Shown here: positions 19,423-28,991 of the stretch, in pieces
Layout of the letters: each line of letters opens with the position of its first letter
How positions within the stretch are numbered: position 1 is the stretch's first letter
From: Methylocystis sp. H62
GTDB lineage: Bacteria; Pseudomonadota; Alphaproteobacteria; Rhizobiales; Beijerinckiaceae
DNA: 64,000 nt
Direction of reading: 5' to 3'
Assembly: GCF_015709515.1 (NCBI RefSeq)
Contig: NZ_JADNQZ010000057.1
Span: forward strand, 214,420-278,419
Program-made: the position numbers and the translations under genes
The notes under the pieces: model-generated
Databases searched by the model: none
What the model was told of the DNA's origin: nothing
Seen by the model: only the letters and a program-made list of their open reading frames with translations

Positions 19423-20292
19423 TCAGCCCGACGCCTCGACAAGCTGCAACGTGCGGCGCGCAATGTCGAGATGCAGACGTTCGACCATCTTCCCGTCGAT
19501 CTGCACCACGCCCTTGTCGGCGTTTTCCGGTTCGTCGAACACGGCGATGATCCGGCGGGCGAAATCGACCTCCTCGGCGCTCGGCGCAAAAATTTCATTC
19601 ACCGCACCGATCTGGCCCGGATGAATGAGCATTTTCCCGTCGAAGCCGAAGTCGCGGCCCTGCGCCGCTTCGCGCCGCAGGCCGTCGAGATCGTTGAAGT
19701 CGTTGTAGATCCCGTCAATGATCTCGATGTTGTGGACCCGCGCCGCAAGCACGCCGGCCGAGAGCCAGGATAACAGCGCCGGCCGTCCGGGCGTGAGCCG
19801 CGCGCGCGTCGATTTGGCGATGTCGTTGGGACCAAGCACCAGAACCTCGAGTCGCGAAGCCCGATCGTCTGCGGCGCTGGCGATTTTTTCGATGTCCAGG
19901 ACGGCGCGCGGAGTCTCGATCATCGCCCAAAGGCGCGTCTTATACGGCGCGCCGGCGGCGACGAGATCGGCGGCCGCCTTCAAAATTTCGTCGCGCGAAT
20001 TGACCTTGGGAATGACGATTCCGTCTGGGCCGAGCGGCGCGATGGCGGCGATGTCGGGCTTATACCACTCGGAGCCGCGGGCGTTGACGCGCACGACGAG
20101 TTGCCGCGCGCCATAGCCGCCGTCGGCCACCGCCGCCGCGACCTGCGCCCGCGCCGTCGCCTTGGCGGATTCCGCGACCCCGTCTTCAAGTTCGAACATC
20201 AGGACGTCGGCGGCGAGCGTTTTGCCCTTCTCCAGCGCCCGGGCGTTCGAGCCCGGCATCGCCAGCACGCTGCGCTTTAGTCGGGAAATCAT
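19423..20292 (-). CDS. HpcH/HpaI-family CoA ester lyase (CitE-like)
   Basis: The 289-residue TIM-barrel protein carries the CitE pattern RSVLAMPGSNARALEKG at the N-terminus, the metal/CoA region FELEDGVAESAKA, RVNARGSEWYKPD, the catalytic MIETPRAVLDIE and the C-terminal GKMLIHPGQI. Members cleave (S)-citramalyl-CoA, malyl-CoA or related beta-hydroxyacyl-CoA thioesters. The precise substrate cannot be decided here; no neighbouring pathway genes help. Confidence 0.85.
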   Translation of the reverse strand: MISRLKRSVLAMPGSNARALEKGKTLAADVLMFELEDGVAESAKATARAQVAAAVADGGYGARQLVVRVNARGSEWYKPDIAAIAPLGPDGIVIPKVNSRDEILKAAADLVAAGAPYKTRLWAMIETPRAVLDIEKIASAADDRASRLEVLVLGPNDIAKSTRARLTPGRPALLSWLSAGVLAARVHNIEIIDGIYNDFNDLDGLRREAAQGRDFGFDGKMLIHPGQIGAVNEIFAPSAEEVDFARRIIAVFDEPENADKGVVQIDGKMVERLHLDIARRTLQLVEASG

Positions 20293-20451
20293 TCAAAACT
20301 CCGGTATCGAAACGATTGGGCCTGCTCTTGACCCCGCCGCGTGATCTACACAATAACCCCGGGGTCCGCCATCCGCCTGGGCCAAGGCGGGCCCGGTTGA
20401 GGCGAACTTGGCCAAAGCGGATCTGGTCGAGGGGCGCGAGGGGAACGTTAA

Positions 20452-21168
20452 ATGGCGGATCACGAGCAGTCGTACGGCGCGGCCGGTCTGCCGGAAACGC
20501 TCGTAGAGGGCTATGAGTCCTTCGTTCGCGGGCGTTTCCTGGCCGATCACGACCGATTCGAAGAATTGGCGGTCAGGGGCCAGACGCCCAAAACGATGAT
20601 CATCAGCTGCTGCGATTCGCGCGTCGCGCCCGAGACCATCTTCAACGCGGGCCCCGGCGAGCTTTTCGTCCTGCGCAACGTCGCGGCGCTGGTGCCGCCT
20701 TACGAGCCTGACGATCACTATCACGGCGCTTCCGCGGCGCTCGAATACGCCGTCATGGCGCTGAAGGTGACGGACCTCGTGGTGCTCGGCCATGGGCAAT
20801 GCGGCGGCGTGCGCGCCTATGCGGAAATCGCCGCCGATCCCGACGCGCCGCGTCTGAGCCACAGCGACTTCATCGGCGACTGGATCAAAATGCTTGGCCC
20901 CGCGGCTGATCGCCTGGGCGTTCGGCCAAATCCCAAGGACGCCGCCTATGTCGAGCGGCTGGAATTCGAGTCGGTGAAGCAGACGCTGCGCAACTTGCGC
21001 TCCTTTCCCATGATTCAGGTGCTCGAACATCACCGGCATCTGCGGCTGCACGGCGCGCTGTTTCGAATCATGGACGGGCGATTGTTCTTGCTCGACGAAT
21101 CGACCGGGCTCTTCAATCCGGTCTGCGATGGAGCCTACGCCGCCGCTTTCGCCGAGGCGCGCTTTTGA
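20452..21168 (+). CDS. Beta-class carbonic anhydrase
   Basis: The 238-residue protein has the beta-CA zinc ligands C53-x-D55-S56-R57 and H114-x2-C117 (GHGQCGG), so the zinc site and the Asp-Arg dyad are intact. It interconverts CO2 and bicarbonate in the cytoplasm. The AGGGGAACGTTAA leader gives a plausible SD. The following HAD gene starts inside its stop (TTGA), suggesting co-transcription. Confidence 0.95.
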   Translation: MADHEQSYGAAGLPETLVEGYESFVRGRFLADHDRFEELAVRGQTPKTMIISCCDSRVAPETIFNAGPGELFVLRNVAALVPPYEPDDHYHGASAALEYAVMALKVTDLVVLGHGQCGGVRAYAEIAADPDAPRLSHSDFIGDWIKMLGPAADRLGVRPNPKDAAYVERLEFESVKQTLRNLRSFPMIQVLEHHRHLRLHGALFRIMDGRLFLLDESTGLFNPVCDGAYAAAFAEARF

Positions 21169-22073
21169 GGGCAGGCCCCTCGCCAGACCGCGACCGCGTG
21201 CCGTTCATCGCCGGCCTGCGCGACATCGCGAACGGGTATGATGCGATTCTGTGCGATGGCTGGGGCGTGCTGATCGACGGCCGGCGCCATTTCCCGGAAG
21301 CCGCCGAAGCCCTGCGGCGGTTCCGCGCGCAAGGCGGAACCGTCGTGCTGATCACCAACGCCTCGCGTCCCGACGAGGAAGTGCGCCGCCAGCTCCTCGG
21401 CCTTGGCGTGCCGCAGGATTGTTTCGACGATCTCCTCTCGGCGGGAGAGCTGGCGCTGCGCGAAATCGTCGCGCGCGATGGACAGGCGGTCTACCACCTG
21501 GGCCCCTCGCGCGACGACGGTCTGTTCCGCGCGGCCGCGCGGCGTCTCGGCGCGCCGGTCATGCGCGTCGGGCCGGAAGCCGCCGATTACATCGTCTGCA
21601 CGGGCCTCTTTGACGACCGCAACGAAACGCCCTCGGACTATGACGAAGAGCTCGCGGCGCTGAAGGCGCGCGACCTGACGATGCTGTGCGCCAATCCCGA
21701 TATTGTCGTCGCCATCGGCAATGATCTCGTCTACTGCGCCGGCGCCATCGCCGAACGCTATGCGGCGATCGGCGGCCGCGTTCTGACCTTGGGCAAGCCC
21801 CACGCCCCGATCTACGCCGCCGCCTTGGAACGGCTCAAGAATTTGCGCGGCGGCGATGTCGACAAGGCGCGCACCCTGGCGATCGGCGACGGCGCCTTCA
21901 CCGACCTTGCCGGCGCGGGCCGCGCCGGGCTCGACTGCCTCTTCATCATCCATGGCGTGCATCGCGCCGAGCTGCATCCCGGCGGCGGCGCGCTTGACGA
22001 AGCGGCGCTCGATTCGCTCTTCGCGCGCGCCGGCGCTCGTCCTAAGGCTTTGGCTCGCGAGCTTTTCTGGTAA
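21165..22073 (+). CDS. TIGR01459-type HAD-superfamily class IIA hydrolase
   Basis: The 302-residue protein begins the HAD core with AILCDGWGVLIDG (nucleophile D31), has LITNAS near 60-65, GKPHAPIYAAAL near 207-218 and the metal-binding IGDGAFTDLAGAG near 241-253. The residue two after the nucleophile is Trp instead of the usual Asp, which is normal for this alphaproteobacterial family. Substrate is unknown. The TTG start overlaps the carbonic anhydrase stop; a GTG about 11 codons on is an alternative start. Confidence 0.85.
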   Translation: MRAGPSPDRDRVPFIAGLRDIANGYDAILCDGWGVLIDGRRHFPEAAEALRRFRAQGGTVVLITNASRPDEEVRRQLLGLGVPQDCFDDLLSAGELALREIVARDGQAVYHLGPSRDDGLFRAAARRLGAPVMRVGPEAADYIVCTGLFDDRNETPSDYDEELAALKARDLTMLCANPDIVVAIGNDLVYCAGAIAERYAAIGGRVLTLGKPHAPIYAAALERLKNLRGGDVDKARTLAIGDGAFTDLAGAGRAGLDCLFIIHGVHRAELHPGGGALDEAALDSLFARAGARPKALARELFW

Positions 22074-22135
22074 AAGGGGGCTGCACAGGCCTCATCTGCG
22101 GTCACGATCCGCGACGCAACTTTCCGGTGGCTTCC

Positions 22136-22621
22136 ATGTCGACGCCGTTCAAAATCTACTATTTCGAGGATCTGAGCGTCGGCATGCGCGAGACGCTGAT
22201 GAAGGCGGTGATGGATGACGACGTGATCGCCTTCGCCGATCTTTCCGGCGACCGCAATCCGATTCATCTTTCCGATCACTTCGCCTCGAAGACGCGCTTT
22301 GGCGAGCGCATCGTGCATGGCCTGTATACGGCGTCGCTCATTTCGACGGTCATCGGCATGTATCTGCCTGGCCCCGGCGCCGTCTATCTGTCGCAGACCC
22401 TCAATTTTCGCGCGCCGGTGAAGATCGGCGACGTGATCACCGTCATTGTCGAGGTGGTGGAGCTGATCGAGAAAGGCCGGCGCGCCAAACTCAAATGCGA
22501 ATGTCTCGTCGACGGCAAGGTCGTGCTCGACGGCGAGGCTTTCGTCATGGTGCCGAGCCGCGAGCAGGTGATGCGCGTCGCGTCGCCAGCGCCAGCAGAG
22601 GTGAAGCCGGCGTCCGCTTAG
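22136..22621 (+). CDS. MaoC-like (R)-specific enoyl-CoA hydratase
   Basis: The 161-residue hot-dog-fold protein has the hydratase-2 motif with D39-x4-H44 (SGDRNPIHLSDHFA). Such enzymes hydrate enoyl-CoA to (R)-3-hydroxyacyl-CoA, often feeding polyhydroxyalkanoate synthesis. The ATG at 22136 with GGTGG just upstream is preferred over a GTG three codons earlier. It is followed by ribF after 17 bases. Confidence 0.88.
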   Translation: MSTPFKIYYFEDLSVGMRETLMKAVMDDDVIAFADLSGDRNPIHLSDHFASKTRFGERIVHGLYTASLISTVIGMYLPGPGAVYLSQTLNFRAPVKIGDVITVIVEVVELIEKGRRAKLKCECLVDGKVVLDGEAFVMVPSREQVMRVASPAPAEVKPASA

Positions 22622-22638
22622 ATCTTCCGGCCCGAGCC

Positions 22639-23622
22639 GTGTCCGACCCCTTCATCGTTGCGCGCGACCCTCAAGCGCCGCCGCCTGGATTGGAGGGCGC
22701 GGTCGCGGCGGTCGGCAATTTCGACGGGCTGCACAGAGGCCACCGCGGCGTCATCGCTCGGGCTCGGGCGCTTGCCGCGAAACTCTCGCGTCCCTGCATT
22801 CTGCTGACCTTCGAGCCGCATCCGGCGGATTTTTTCGCCGGTCGAACGGTGATCTTTCGGCTCACGCCGCCAGACGCAAAGGCGGCGCAGGCCGCTCGGC
22901 TCGGGCTCGACGGCGTTATCGTGCTCACCTTCGACAAGGACTTCGCGAAAAGCCCCGCGCGGATCTTCACGCAAGAGATTCTGCACGATCGCCTGCAGCT
23001 TTCGGCTGTGGTGGCGGGCTATGATTTTCGTTTCGGCGCCGGCCGCGAAGGCGGACCGGAGTTTTTGCGCGCCGAGGGCGAACGGCTCGGGATGATTGTG
23101 GAGATCGTCGACCGCATCACCCAGGACGAAGAAGGCAGCTTAGAGGCCGTCTCGTCGACAGCGACGCGCGAAGCGCTCGAGCGCGGCGACGCGGCGCTCG
23201 CGCGCCGGCTTCTCGGCCACCCCTACTTCATTCGCGGCGTCGTGCGCCACGGCGACAAACGCGGGCGCACGCTCGGCTTTCCGACCGCCAATATCGCGCT
23301 CGATCCCGCCAATCGGCTCAAGCATGGGATCTACGCCGTGACGATCGAGGTCGACGGGAAGGCGCATTGGGGCGTCGCCAGTTTCGGACGCCGGCCGACC
23401 TTTGACAACGGCGCGCCGCTCCTTGAAGTCTTTCTCTTCGATTTCGACGGCGACCTCTACGGCAAGGAGGTGGAAGTCGCCTTCTACGGCTTCATACGCG
23501 GCGAAGCGAAATTCGACAGCGTCGAGGCGCTCGTCGAAAGAATGCGCGTCGACGTCGAAGAGGCGCGAAGACGATTGGCCGAAAGCGGCGCTTTGAGCCG
23601 AGCGAATGATCTGTTGCCATAA
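22639..23622 (+). CDS. ribF: Bifunctional riboflavin kinase/FAD synthetase RibF
   Basis: The 327-residue enzyme has an N-terminal adenylyltransferase domain (GNFDGLHRGH near residues 24-33, TFEPHP) and a C-terminal flavokinase domain with GFPTANI and the LEVFLFDFDGDLYG segment. It makes FMN and FAD. The GTG at 22639 fits the family N-terminus; the longer reading overlapping the MaoC gene has no family support. Confidence 0.94.
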   Translation: MSDPFIVARDPQAPPPGLEGAVAAVGNFDGLHRGHRGVIARARALAAKLSRPCILLTFEPHPADFFAGRTVIFRLTPPDAKAAQAARLGLDGVIVLTFDKDFAKSPARIFTQEILHDRLQLSAVVAGYDFRFGAGREGGPEFLRAEGERLGMIVEIVDRITQDEEGSLEAVSSTATREALERGDAALARRLLGHPYFIRGVVRHGDKRGRTLGFPTANIALDPANRLKHGIYAVTIEVDGKAHWGVASFGRRPTFDNGAPLLEVFLFDFDGDLYGKEVEVAFYGFIRGEAKFDSVEALVERMRVDVEEARRRLAESGALSRANDLLP

Positions 23623-23673
23623 GTTGCGCGCGATCTAGCTTGGAGACAGCGTCCTCGACAGGAGGGAAACGTC

Positions 23674-23946
23674 ATGAACGAAGAGCCCAAGGGACGGGTC
23701 GAAATCATCTTGCCGGGCGAGGAGACGGACGCCTCGAGGATCTGGGTCGCGACGGGCGCCGGTCGGGTCAAGGTCGTCAAGCTCTCGCCATGGCAGAGCC
23801 TGATCGTCACTGCGGCGCTGCTGTTCTTGCTGTTCATCGGGTTCACGCTGCTGTCCGGCGCATTTCTGGTGTTGCTGGTCATCGCCGTTGTGGCGGGAGG
23901 CTTCGCTTATCTCGCCGGACTGCTCGGGCTGAGGCGGCCCCGCTAG
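23674..23946 (+). CDS. Small two-helix membrane protein of unknown function
   Basis: The 90-residue protein has a soluble N-terminal part of about 38 residues and two adjoining hydrophobic helices (about 42-62 and 64-84) before a basic end. A strong SD (GGAGGG) sits 8 bases upstream. No family was recognised. It lies between ribF and a palindromic hairpin. Confidence 0.7.
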   Translation: MNEEPKGRVEIILPGEETDASRIWVATGAGRVKVVKLSPWQSLIVTAALLFLLFIGFTLLSGAFLVLLVIAVVAGGFAYLAGLLGLRRPR

Positions 23947-23954
23947 GATAGTTT

Positions 23955-24005
23955 GGAGCGCGCACGCTGCGAAAAACCGGGTTCCACTTTTTCGCAGCGC
24001 GCTCC
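23955..24005. repeat. Long inverted repeat / hairpin after the small membrane gene
   Basis: GGAGCGCG...CGCTGCGAAAAA pairs with TTTTTCGCAGCGCGCTCC around a GGGTTCCAC loop region, giving a stem near 18 bp. Its outer GGAGCGC resembles the ends of the dispersed 110-bp repeats. The internal T-run lies in the stem, so it may act as a terminator or be a short mobile palindrome. Confidence 0.6.
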
Positions 24006-24129
24006 TGAGCTAAAGGCTCGCGCAGGGTCGGGTGCGGCGCGATTGGCGCTCTTTCCACAAATCCTCTAATCAGCGCGACAATAGCGGCGCTTATGGCGCC
24101 CGCGTCCGCCCCAGCCGGTTTTCACGACG

Positions 24130-27100
24130 ATGAACGACGACAGCCCGAAAGGGCCCGACTATTCGAAAAGCCTCTATCTGCCTGTCACGGAATTTCCGAT
24201 GCGCGCCGGTCTGCCGCAGCGCGAGCCGGAAATCCTCAAGCGCTGGGAGACCATCGGCCTGGAGCAAAAGATGCGCGAATCGGGCGAGGGTCGTCCGAAA
24301 TTCACGCTCCACGACGGGCCGCCCTACGCCAACGGCAATATCCATATCGGCCATGCGCTCAATAAGATCCTCAAGGATCTCGTGACGCGCAGCCAGCGCA
24401 TGACCGGCAAGGCCTGCGTCTATGTGCCGGGCTGGGACTGCCACGGCCTGCCGATCGAATGGAAGATCGAGGAGGAGAATTACCGCGCCAAAGGCAAGCA
24501 GAAGCCCGATTTCACCGATCCAGGGGCCATGATCGCCTTCCGGCGCGAATGCCGCGCCTATGCGGGACATTGGCTGGGCGTTCAGCGCGAGGAGTTCAAG
24601 CGCTTAGGGGTCGCCGGCGATTGGGGCCATCCCTATTCGACGATGGCTTTTCCGGCGGAAGCGACGATCGCGCGCGAGATCATGAAATTCGCCGCCAGCG
24701 GCCTGCTCTACCGCGGCTCGAAGCCGGTGATGTGGAGCGTCGTCGAAAAGACCGCGCTCGCCGAAGCCGAAGTCGAATATGAGGATTATACGAGCGATCA
24801 GGTCTGGGTGGCGTTTCCGATCCCGCGCGGCGCCGAGGGCGAACTGAGCGACGCGCGCATCATCATCTGGACGACGACGCCCTGGACGCTTCCCGGCAAT
24901 CGCGCGATCTCCTTCTCCTCGAAGATCGACTACGGCCTCTATCACGTCACCCATGCGCCCGATGGCAATTGGGCGCTGCCAGGCGCGACCTTCGTTCTCG
25001 CCGACAAGCTCGCGAGCGAGGCGTTCAAGGCGGCGAAGGTCGATGGCTACGAGCGTTTGCGCGACGTGCCGGCCGCAATGCTTGCCGAACTGATCTGCGC
25101 GCATCCGCTTGCGCATCTTGGCTATGATTTCGACGTGCCGCTCTTTGATGGCGAACATGTCACCGACGATACCGGCACGGGCTTCGTGCACACCGCGCCG
25201 GGCCATGGCCGCGAGGACTTCGACATCTGGATGGCGAACGCGCGCGAGCTGCAATCGCGCGGCATCGATTCGCGCATTCCCTATACGGTTGACGAGGACG
25301 GCTTCTATACGAAGGACGCGCCCGGCTTTGAAGGCAAGCGCGTCATCACCGACAAGGGCGAGAAGGGCGACGCCAACGAAGCGGTGATCGCCGCGCTGGT
25401 CCAGGCCGGCAATCTCATCGCGCGCGGAAAATTGAAACATCAATATCCGCATTCCTGGCGCTCGAAGAAGCCGGTGATCTTCCGCAACACGCCGCAATGG
25501 TTCATCGCGATGGATAAATCCATCGCGTCTGGGTTCATCGCGATGGATAAGCCGTTTGGCGCGACGCCCTACCTCCCCCTTGCGGGGAGGTCGGCCGCCG
25601 AAGGCGGCCGGGTGGGGGTTCAAGACGATTCACCCCGCCCCGCATCGCTTCGCGATGCGACCCTCCCCGTCGAGGGGAGGGATAGCGCGAGCATTGAAAG
25701 TGCGCGCGCTAATGCCCCGACGCTCCGCGAGATCGCGCTTGAGGAAATCGCCCGCACGCAATGGACGCCGGCGGCGGGCGAGAACCGTATTCGCGGCATG
25801 ATCGCCAATCGTCCCGACTGGGTCGTGTCGCGCCAGCGCGCCTGGGGCGTGCCGATCGCGGTCTTCGTCAAGAAGGGGACGCATGAGCCGCTGGTCGACG
25901 CGCGCGTCAACGCCCGCATCATCGACGCTTTTGAGAAGGAAGGCGCCGACGCCTGGTATGAAGCAAACGCTTCAGAGCGGTTTCTTTCGCCCGAGCACAA
26001 AGCGGAAGACTACGAGAAGATCTCCGACGTTCTCGACGTCTGGTTCGATTCAGGGTCGACCCACGCTTTCACGCTCGAAGACCCGCAGCATTTTCCGATG
26101 CTCGCCGGCATTCATCGCAAACGCGACGGCGGCGAAGACGAGATCATGTATCTTGAAGGCTCCGATCAGCATCGCGGCTGGTTCCATTCCTCGCTACTCG
26201 AAAGCTGCGGCACGCGCGGCCGCGCGCCGTACGACGCCGTGCTGACGCATGGCTTCGTGCTCGACGAGCGAGGCCGCAAAATGTCGAAGTCGCTCGGCAA
26301 TGTCGTCGCGCCGCAAAAGATCATCGCCGACTCCGGCGCCGACATCATGCGGCTGTGGGTCGCCGCGTCGGATTATGCCGACGATCTGCGCGTCGGACCT
26401 GAAATCCTGAAAACCTTCGTCGAGCTTTATCGCAAGCTGCGCAACACGATGCGCTGGATGATCGGCGCGTTGGCGCATTATCAGCCAAACGACGATTCGG
26501 CGATGAGCGCGGCGGGAGAGCTTGAACGTCTCATGCTGCATCGTCTGCATCAGCTCGACGAGTCGATCCGCGCGTCCTATGCGGCCTACGACTACAAGCG
26601 CGTCGTCGCGCTGCTCACCCATTTCATGACGAGCGAGCTGTCGGCTTTCTATTTCGACGTGCGCAAGGACGCGCTCTATTGCGATCCGCCCTCGAGCATG
26701 AAACGCAAGGCGGCGCTCGCGACCATCGATCGCATCTTCCGCAGCGTCACGGCATGGCTCGCGCCGATTCTCGTCTTCACCGCTGAAGAGGCGTGGCTGT
26801 CGCGTTTTCCGAATGCGCAGTCCGTGCATCTTGAGCATTTTCCGTCCATTCCCGACGCATGGCGCGACGACGCGCTTGCCGCCAAATGGGAAAAGATTCG
26901 CAAGATCCGCTCGGTCGTCACCGGCGCGCTCGAAATCGAGCGGGCGCAAAAACGCATCGGCTCTTCGCTGGAAGCGGCGCCGACCGTTTATGTAGAAGAT
27001 GAGTCATTGCGCGCCGCGCTCGACGGCGTCGATTTCGCCGAAATCTGCATCGCCTCGGATATTCGCGTCTTGCCGGGAGAAGCGCCGATGGACGCCTTCC

Positions 27101-27279
27101 GCCTGCCGGAAGCGCCGGGCGTCGGCGTCGTTTCGCAACGCGCGGCCGGCGTCAAATGCGCCCGCTCGTGGAAATATTTCGATCCCGCGACGGCGGACCC
27201 TGCTTATCCCGATGTGACGCCGCGCGACGCGCAGGCGTTGCGCGAGCTTGTCGCGCTCGGCCGCTGGAGCGCTTTGTGA
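24130..27279 (+). CDS. ileS: Isoleucyl-tRNA synthetase with an in-frame palindromic insertion
   Basis: The 1049-residue class I synthetase has the HIGH signature [11 protein letters not shown] near residues 73-83, the editing domain ([10 protein letters not shown]) and KMSKSLGNV near 717-725. It is longer than usual because of about 60 extra residues from roughly 464 to 530, between QWFIAMDK and [13 protein letters not shown]. The extra segment holds a duplicated FIAMDK (458 and 469) and a 37-codon stretch encoded by a GC-rich hairpin element that also occurs intergenically. The frame is kept throughout. The C-terminal zinc finger is degenerate, with CARSW where CxRCW is usual. It is essential, so the insertion is presumably tolerated. 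Confidence 0.95.
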   Translation: MNDDSPKGPDYSKSLYLPVTEFPMRAGLPQREPEILKRWETIGLEQKMRESGEGRPKFTLHDGPPYANGNIHIGHALNKILKDLVTRSQRMTGKACVYVPGWDCHGLPIEWKIEEENYRAKGKQKPDFTDPGAMIAFRRECRAYAGHWLGVQREEFKRLGVAGDWGHPYSTMAFPAEATIAREIMKFAASGLLYRGSKPVMWSVVEKTALAEAEVEYEDYTSDQVWVAFPIPRGAEGELSDARIIIWTTTPWTLPGNRAISFSSKIDYGLYHVTHAPDGNWALPGATFVLADKLASEAFKAAKVDGYERLRDVPAAMLAELICAHPLAHLGYDFDVPLFDGEHVTDDTGTGFVHTAPGHGREDFDIWMANARELQSRGIDSRIPYTVDEDGFYTKDAPGFEGKRVITDKGEKGDANEAVIAALVQAGNLIARGKLKHQYPHSWRSKKPVIFRNTPQWFIAMDKSIASGFIAMDKPFGATPYLPLAGRSAAEGGRVGVQDDSPRPASLRDATLPVEGRDSASIESARANAPTLREIALEEIARTQWTPAAGENRIRGMIANRPDWVVSRQRAWGVPIAVFVKKGTHEPLVDARVNARIIDAFEKEGADAWYEANASERFLSPEHKAEDYEKISDVLDVWFDSGSTHAFTLEDPQHFPMLAGIHRKRDGGEDEIMYLEGSDQHRGWFHSSLLESCGTRGRAPYDAVLTHGFVLDERGRKMSKSLGNVVAPQKIIADSGADIMRLWVAASDYADDLRVGPEILKTFVELYRKLRNTMRWMIGALAHYQPNDDSAMSAAGELERLMLHRLHQLDESIRASYAAYDYKRVVALLTHFMTSELSAFYFDVRKDALYCDPPSSMKRKAALATIDRIFRSVTAWLAPILVFTAEEAWLSRFPNAQSVHLEHFPSIPDAWRDDALAAKWEKIRKIRSVVTGALEIERAQKRIGSSLEAAPTVYVEDESLRAALDGVDFAEICIASDIRVLPGEAPMDAFRLPEAPGVGVVSQRAAGVKCARSWKYFDPATADPAYPDVTPRDAQALRELVALGRWSAL
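25501..25550 (+). repeat. Direct duplication flanking the ileS insertion
   Basis: The 17 bases TTCATCGCGATGGATAA occur at 25501-25517 and again at 25534-25550, period 33 bases, just before the palindromic element. The repeat duplicates FIAMDK in the protein and adds eleven codons, so it keeps the frame. Confidence 0.85.
25571..25681 (+). repeat. Palindromic repeat element inserted in frame in ileS
   Basis: Exactly 111 bases (37 codons) of nested hairpins: CCTCCCC/GGGGAGG, GGCCGCC/GGCGGCC, GCATCGC/GCGATGC and CCCTCCCC/GGGGAGGG. In reverse complement its first 25 bases match the ends of the elements at 35638-35788 and 38090-38212, and its far end matches the other end of the 35638-35788 element. 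It is translated without a stop. Confidence 0.88.
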
Positions 27280-27313
27280 TCCTGGCAGGAGAGACATTGC
27301 GCCGACCCGTCGC

Positions 27314-27500
27314 CCCCTCCCTGTCCCTCCCCCGCTCTCGCAAATCGGGTGTTCCCGATTTGCGCATCGACTCCGAAATCGGCGACAGCCGACTTCGGAT
27401 GGGAGAGGGGACGCAAGCGATCGGCGGCGCGCGTGTTCCTTGTCGTGACCCGAGCCTGACTCCCTCTCCCGCGCAGCGGGGGAGGGTTGGGGTGGGGGTT
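27314..27500. repeat. Composite hairpin-rich element between ileS and the flippase gene
   Basis: The gap contains CAAATCGGG/CCCGATTTG (27341-27362), CCGAAATCGGC/GCCGACTTCGG (about 27373-27397) and CCCTCTCCCGC/GCGGGGGAGGG near the end, bounded by CCCTCCC and GGTGGGGG blocks. The edges resemble the other palindromic elements, but the interior differs. It ends nine bases before the flippase start and may supply its G-rich ribosome-binding region. Confidence 0.65.
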
Positions 27501-27508
27501 ACGCTTAA

Positions 27509-28936
27509 GTGAACGTCCTTCTCGCATTTCTGGCCAATACGATCGTCAATTTCGTCATCGGCCTCACGGTGGCGAAATTTCTCGGCCCCGAGGAATATGG
27601 CCGCTTCGCGCTCGCCTTCTCAATCGCGGTCGTCGTGCAGACGGCGCTCTATGATTGGCTGCGTCTTTCGGCGACGCGCTTTTACTCAAAGCGCACGCGC
27701 GACAAAGAGCCGGTGGTGCGCTCAACGCTCGACGCGGCCTTCATCGCCGTCACGATCTTCCTCGCATTGGCCACGGGCATTTATGCGCTTGCCGGGCCGC
27801 CGCTCGATTTCGAAACCAATCTCATCCTGCTTGCGCTGCTGACGTCGGTGGCCAACGGGCTCTTCGACTATTGCACCGCGCTTGTGCGCGCGCGCTTTCA
27901 TGACCACGCCTATGTGCGCCTCATGCTTGCCAAGAACGCGCTGTCGCTTGTCCTCATCGGCGGCGGCGCCTTTATTTTTCACTCGGCTGCGGTGGCGCTC
28001 GCCGGCGGCGTCGCGAGCCTGTTCGGCACGGTTATTCTTGGACGTCGCGCGCTGCTCGATCCTGGCGCTGACATTCGCGCCGCCTCGAGTCAGAATGCGC
28101 GTGCGCTTGCGGCCTATAGCGCGCCGATCGTGACCGCGCATCTTCTGTATCAGGCGATGCCGCTCGCGGCGCGCTCCATCGTCGCAAGCGTCTTCGGTTT
28201 TGCGGAAACCGGCCAGTTCGCGCTGGCGTATGATCTTGGCGTGCGTGCGGTGCAGGCGCTCGGCTCGGCGCTCGACGTGCTCTTGTTTCAGATCGCCGTC
28301 GCGGCGCATGAACTCCATGGCGTTGACCGCGCCAAGGAGCAGGTCGCGCGCAACATGGGCATCGTCGTCGCCTTTTTGCTGCCGGCGTGCGCCGGCCTCT
28401 GGTTCGTCATGCCGTCGATCGAAGCGCTGATCGTGCCGGCGCAATATCGCGGTCCCTTCGGCCATTACCTCGGGCTGCTGCTTCCGGGACTTTTCGCGAT
28501 GGGCGTCATTCTGTTCGGCGTCAATCCCGTCTTTCAGATCGAAAAGAAGACGGCGCCACTGATGGTCGCGGCGCTTGCGGCGGTCGCCTTCGGCCTGGCG
28601 TTGCTGCTTTTTCTGCCTTGGGGCGAGGACGCGTCCAATCTCGCGATCGCGCAAGCTGGCGCCTATATCGCGGCGCTTGTGGCGACGGTCTACTTCGCGC
28701 TGCGCACGCAGCCGGTCTGGCCGTCGTTCTGGGACATGTTCGCTGCGCTTGTGGCGACGGGCGCAATGTCGCTCGCGCTCACCCCTTTGCGCGAGATGAG
28801 TCCGGGCGTTTCCACGCTGATTGCTCAGATCCTGGCCGGCGCGGCCGTCTACGGGCTGCTGACCGTCGCCTTCGACATCGCCGGTCTGGGCGAGCTGGCG
28901 ACGACGTGGCTCGATCGGCGCCGCGCCCGGTCGTGA
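27509..28936 (+). CDS. Oligosaccharide flippase (Wzx/MOP superfamily)
   Basis: The 475-residue protein has about 12-14 hydrophobic helices and the N-terminal pattern NFVIGLTVAKFLGPEEYGRFALA typical of polysaccharide-biosynthesis flippases. Such proteins move lipid-linked glycan units across the inner membrane. No glycosyltransferase is nearby, so the glycan is unknown. The start is GTG with a G-rich tract from the preceding repeat; no ATG is near. Confidence 0.82.
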   Translation: MNVLLAFLANTIVNFVIGLTVAKFLGPEEYGRFALAFSIAVVVQTALYDWLRLSATRFYSKRTRDKEPVVRSTLDAAFIAVTIFLALATGIYALAGPPLDFETNLILLALLTSVANGLFDYCTALVRARFHDHAYVRLMLAKNALSLVLIGGGAFIFHSAAVALAGGVASLFGTVILGRRALLDPGADIRAASSQNARALAAYSAPIVTAHLLYQAMPLAARSIVASVFGFAETGQFALAYDLGVRAVQALGSALDVLLFQIAVAAHELHGVDRAKEQVARNMGIVVAFLLPACAGLWFVMPSIEALIVPAQYRGPFGHYLGLLLPGLFAMGVILFGVNPVFQIEKKTAPLMVAALAAVAFGLALLLFLPWGEDASNLAIAQAGAYIAALVATVYFALRTQPVWPSFWDMFAALVATGAMSLALTPLREMSPGVSTLIAQILAGAAVYGLLTVAFDIAGLGELATTWLDRRRARS

Positions 28937-28991
28937 CCCGGTCCATCGGCGTCGCCATATGTTAGGCTAGCGATCGATAAGGAGCGCGCCC

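Noticed and set aside
27341..27362. Hairpin after ileS as an intrinsic terminator
   Set aside because: The stem is perfect but no T-run follows; it is better explained as part of the repeat element.
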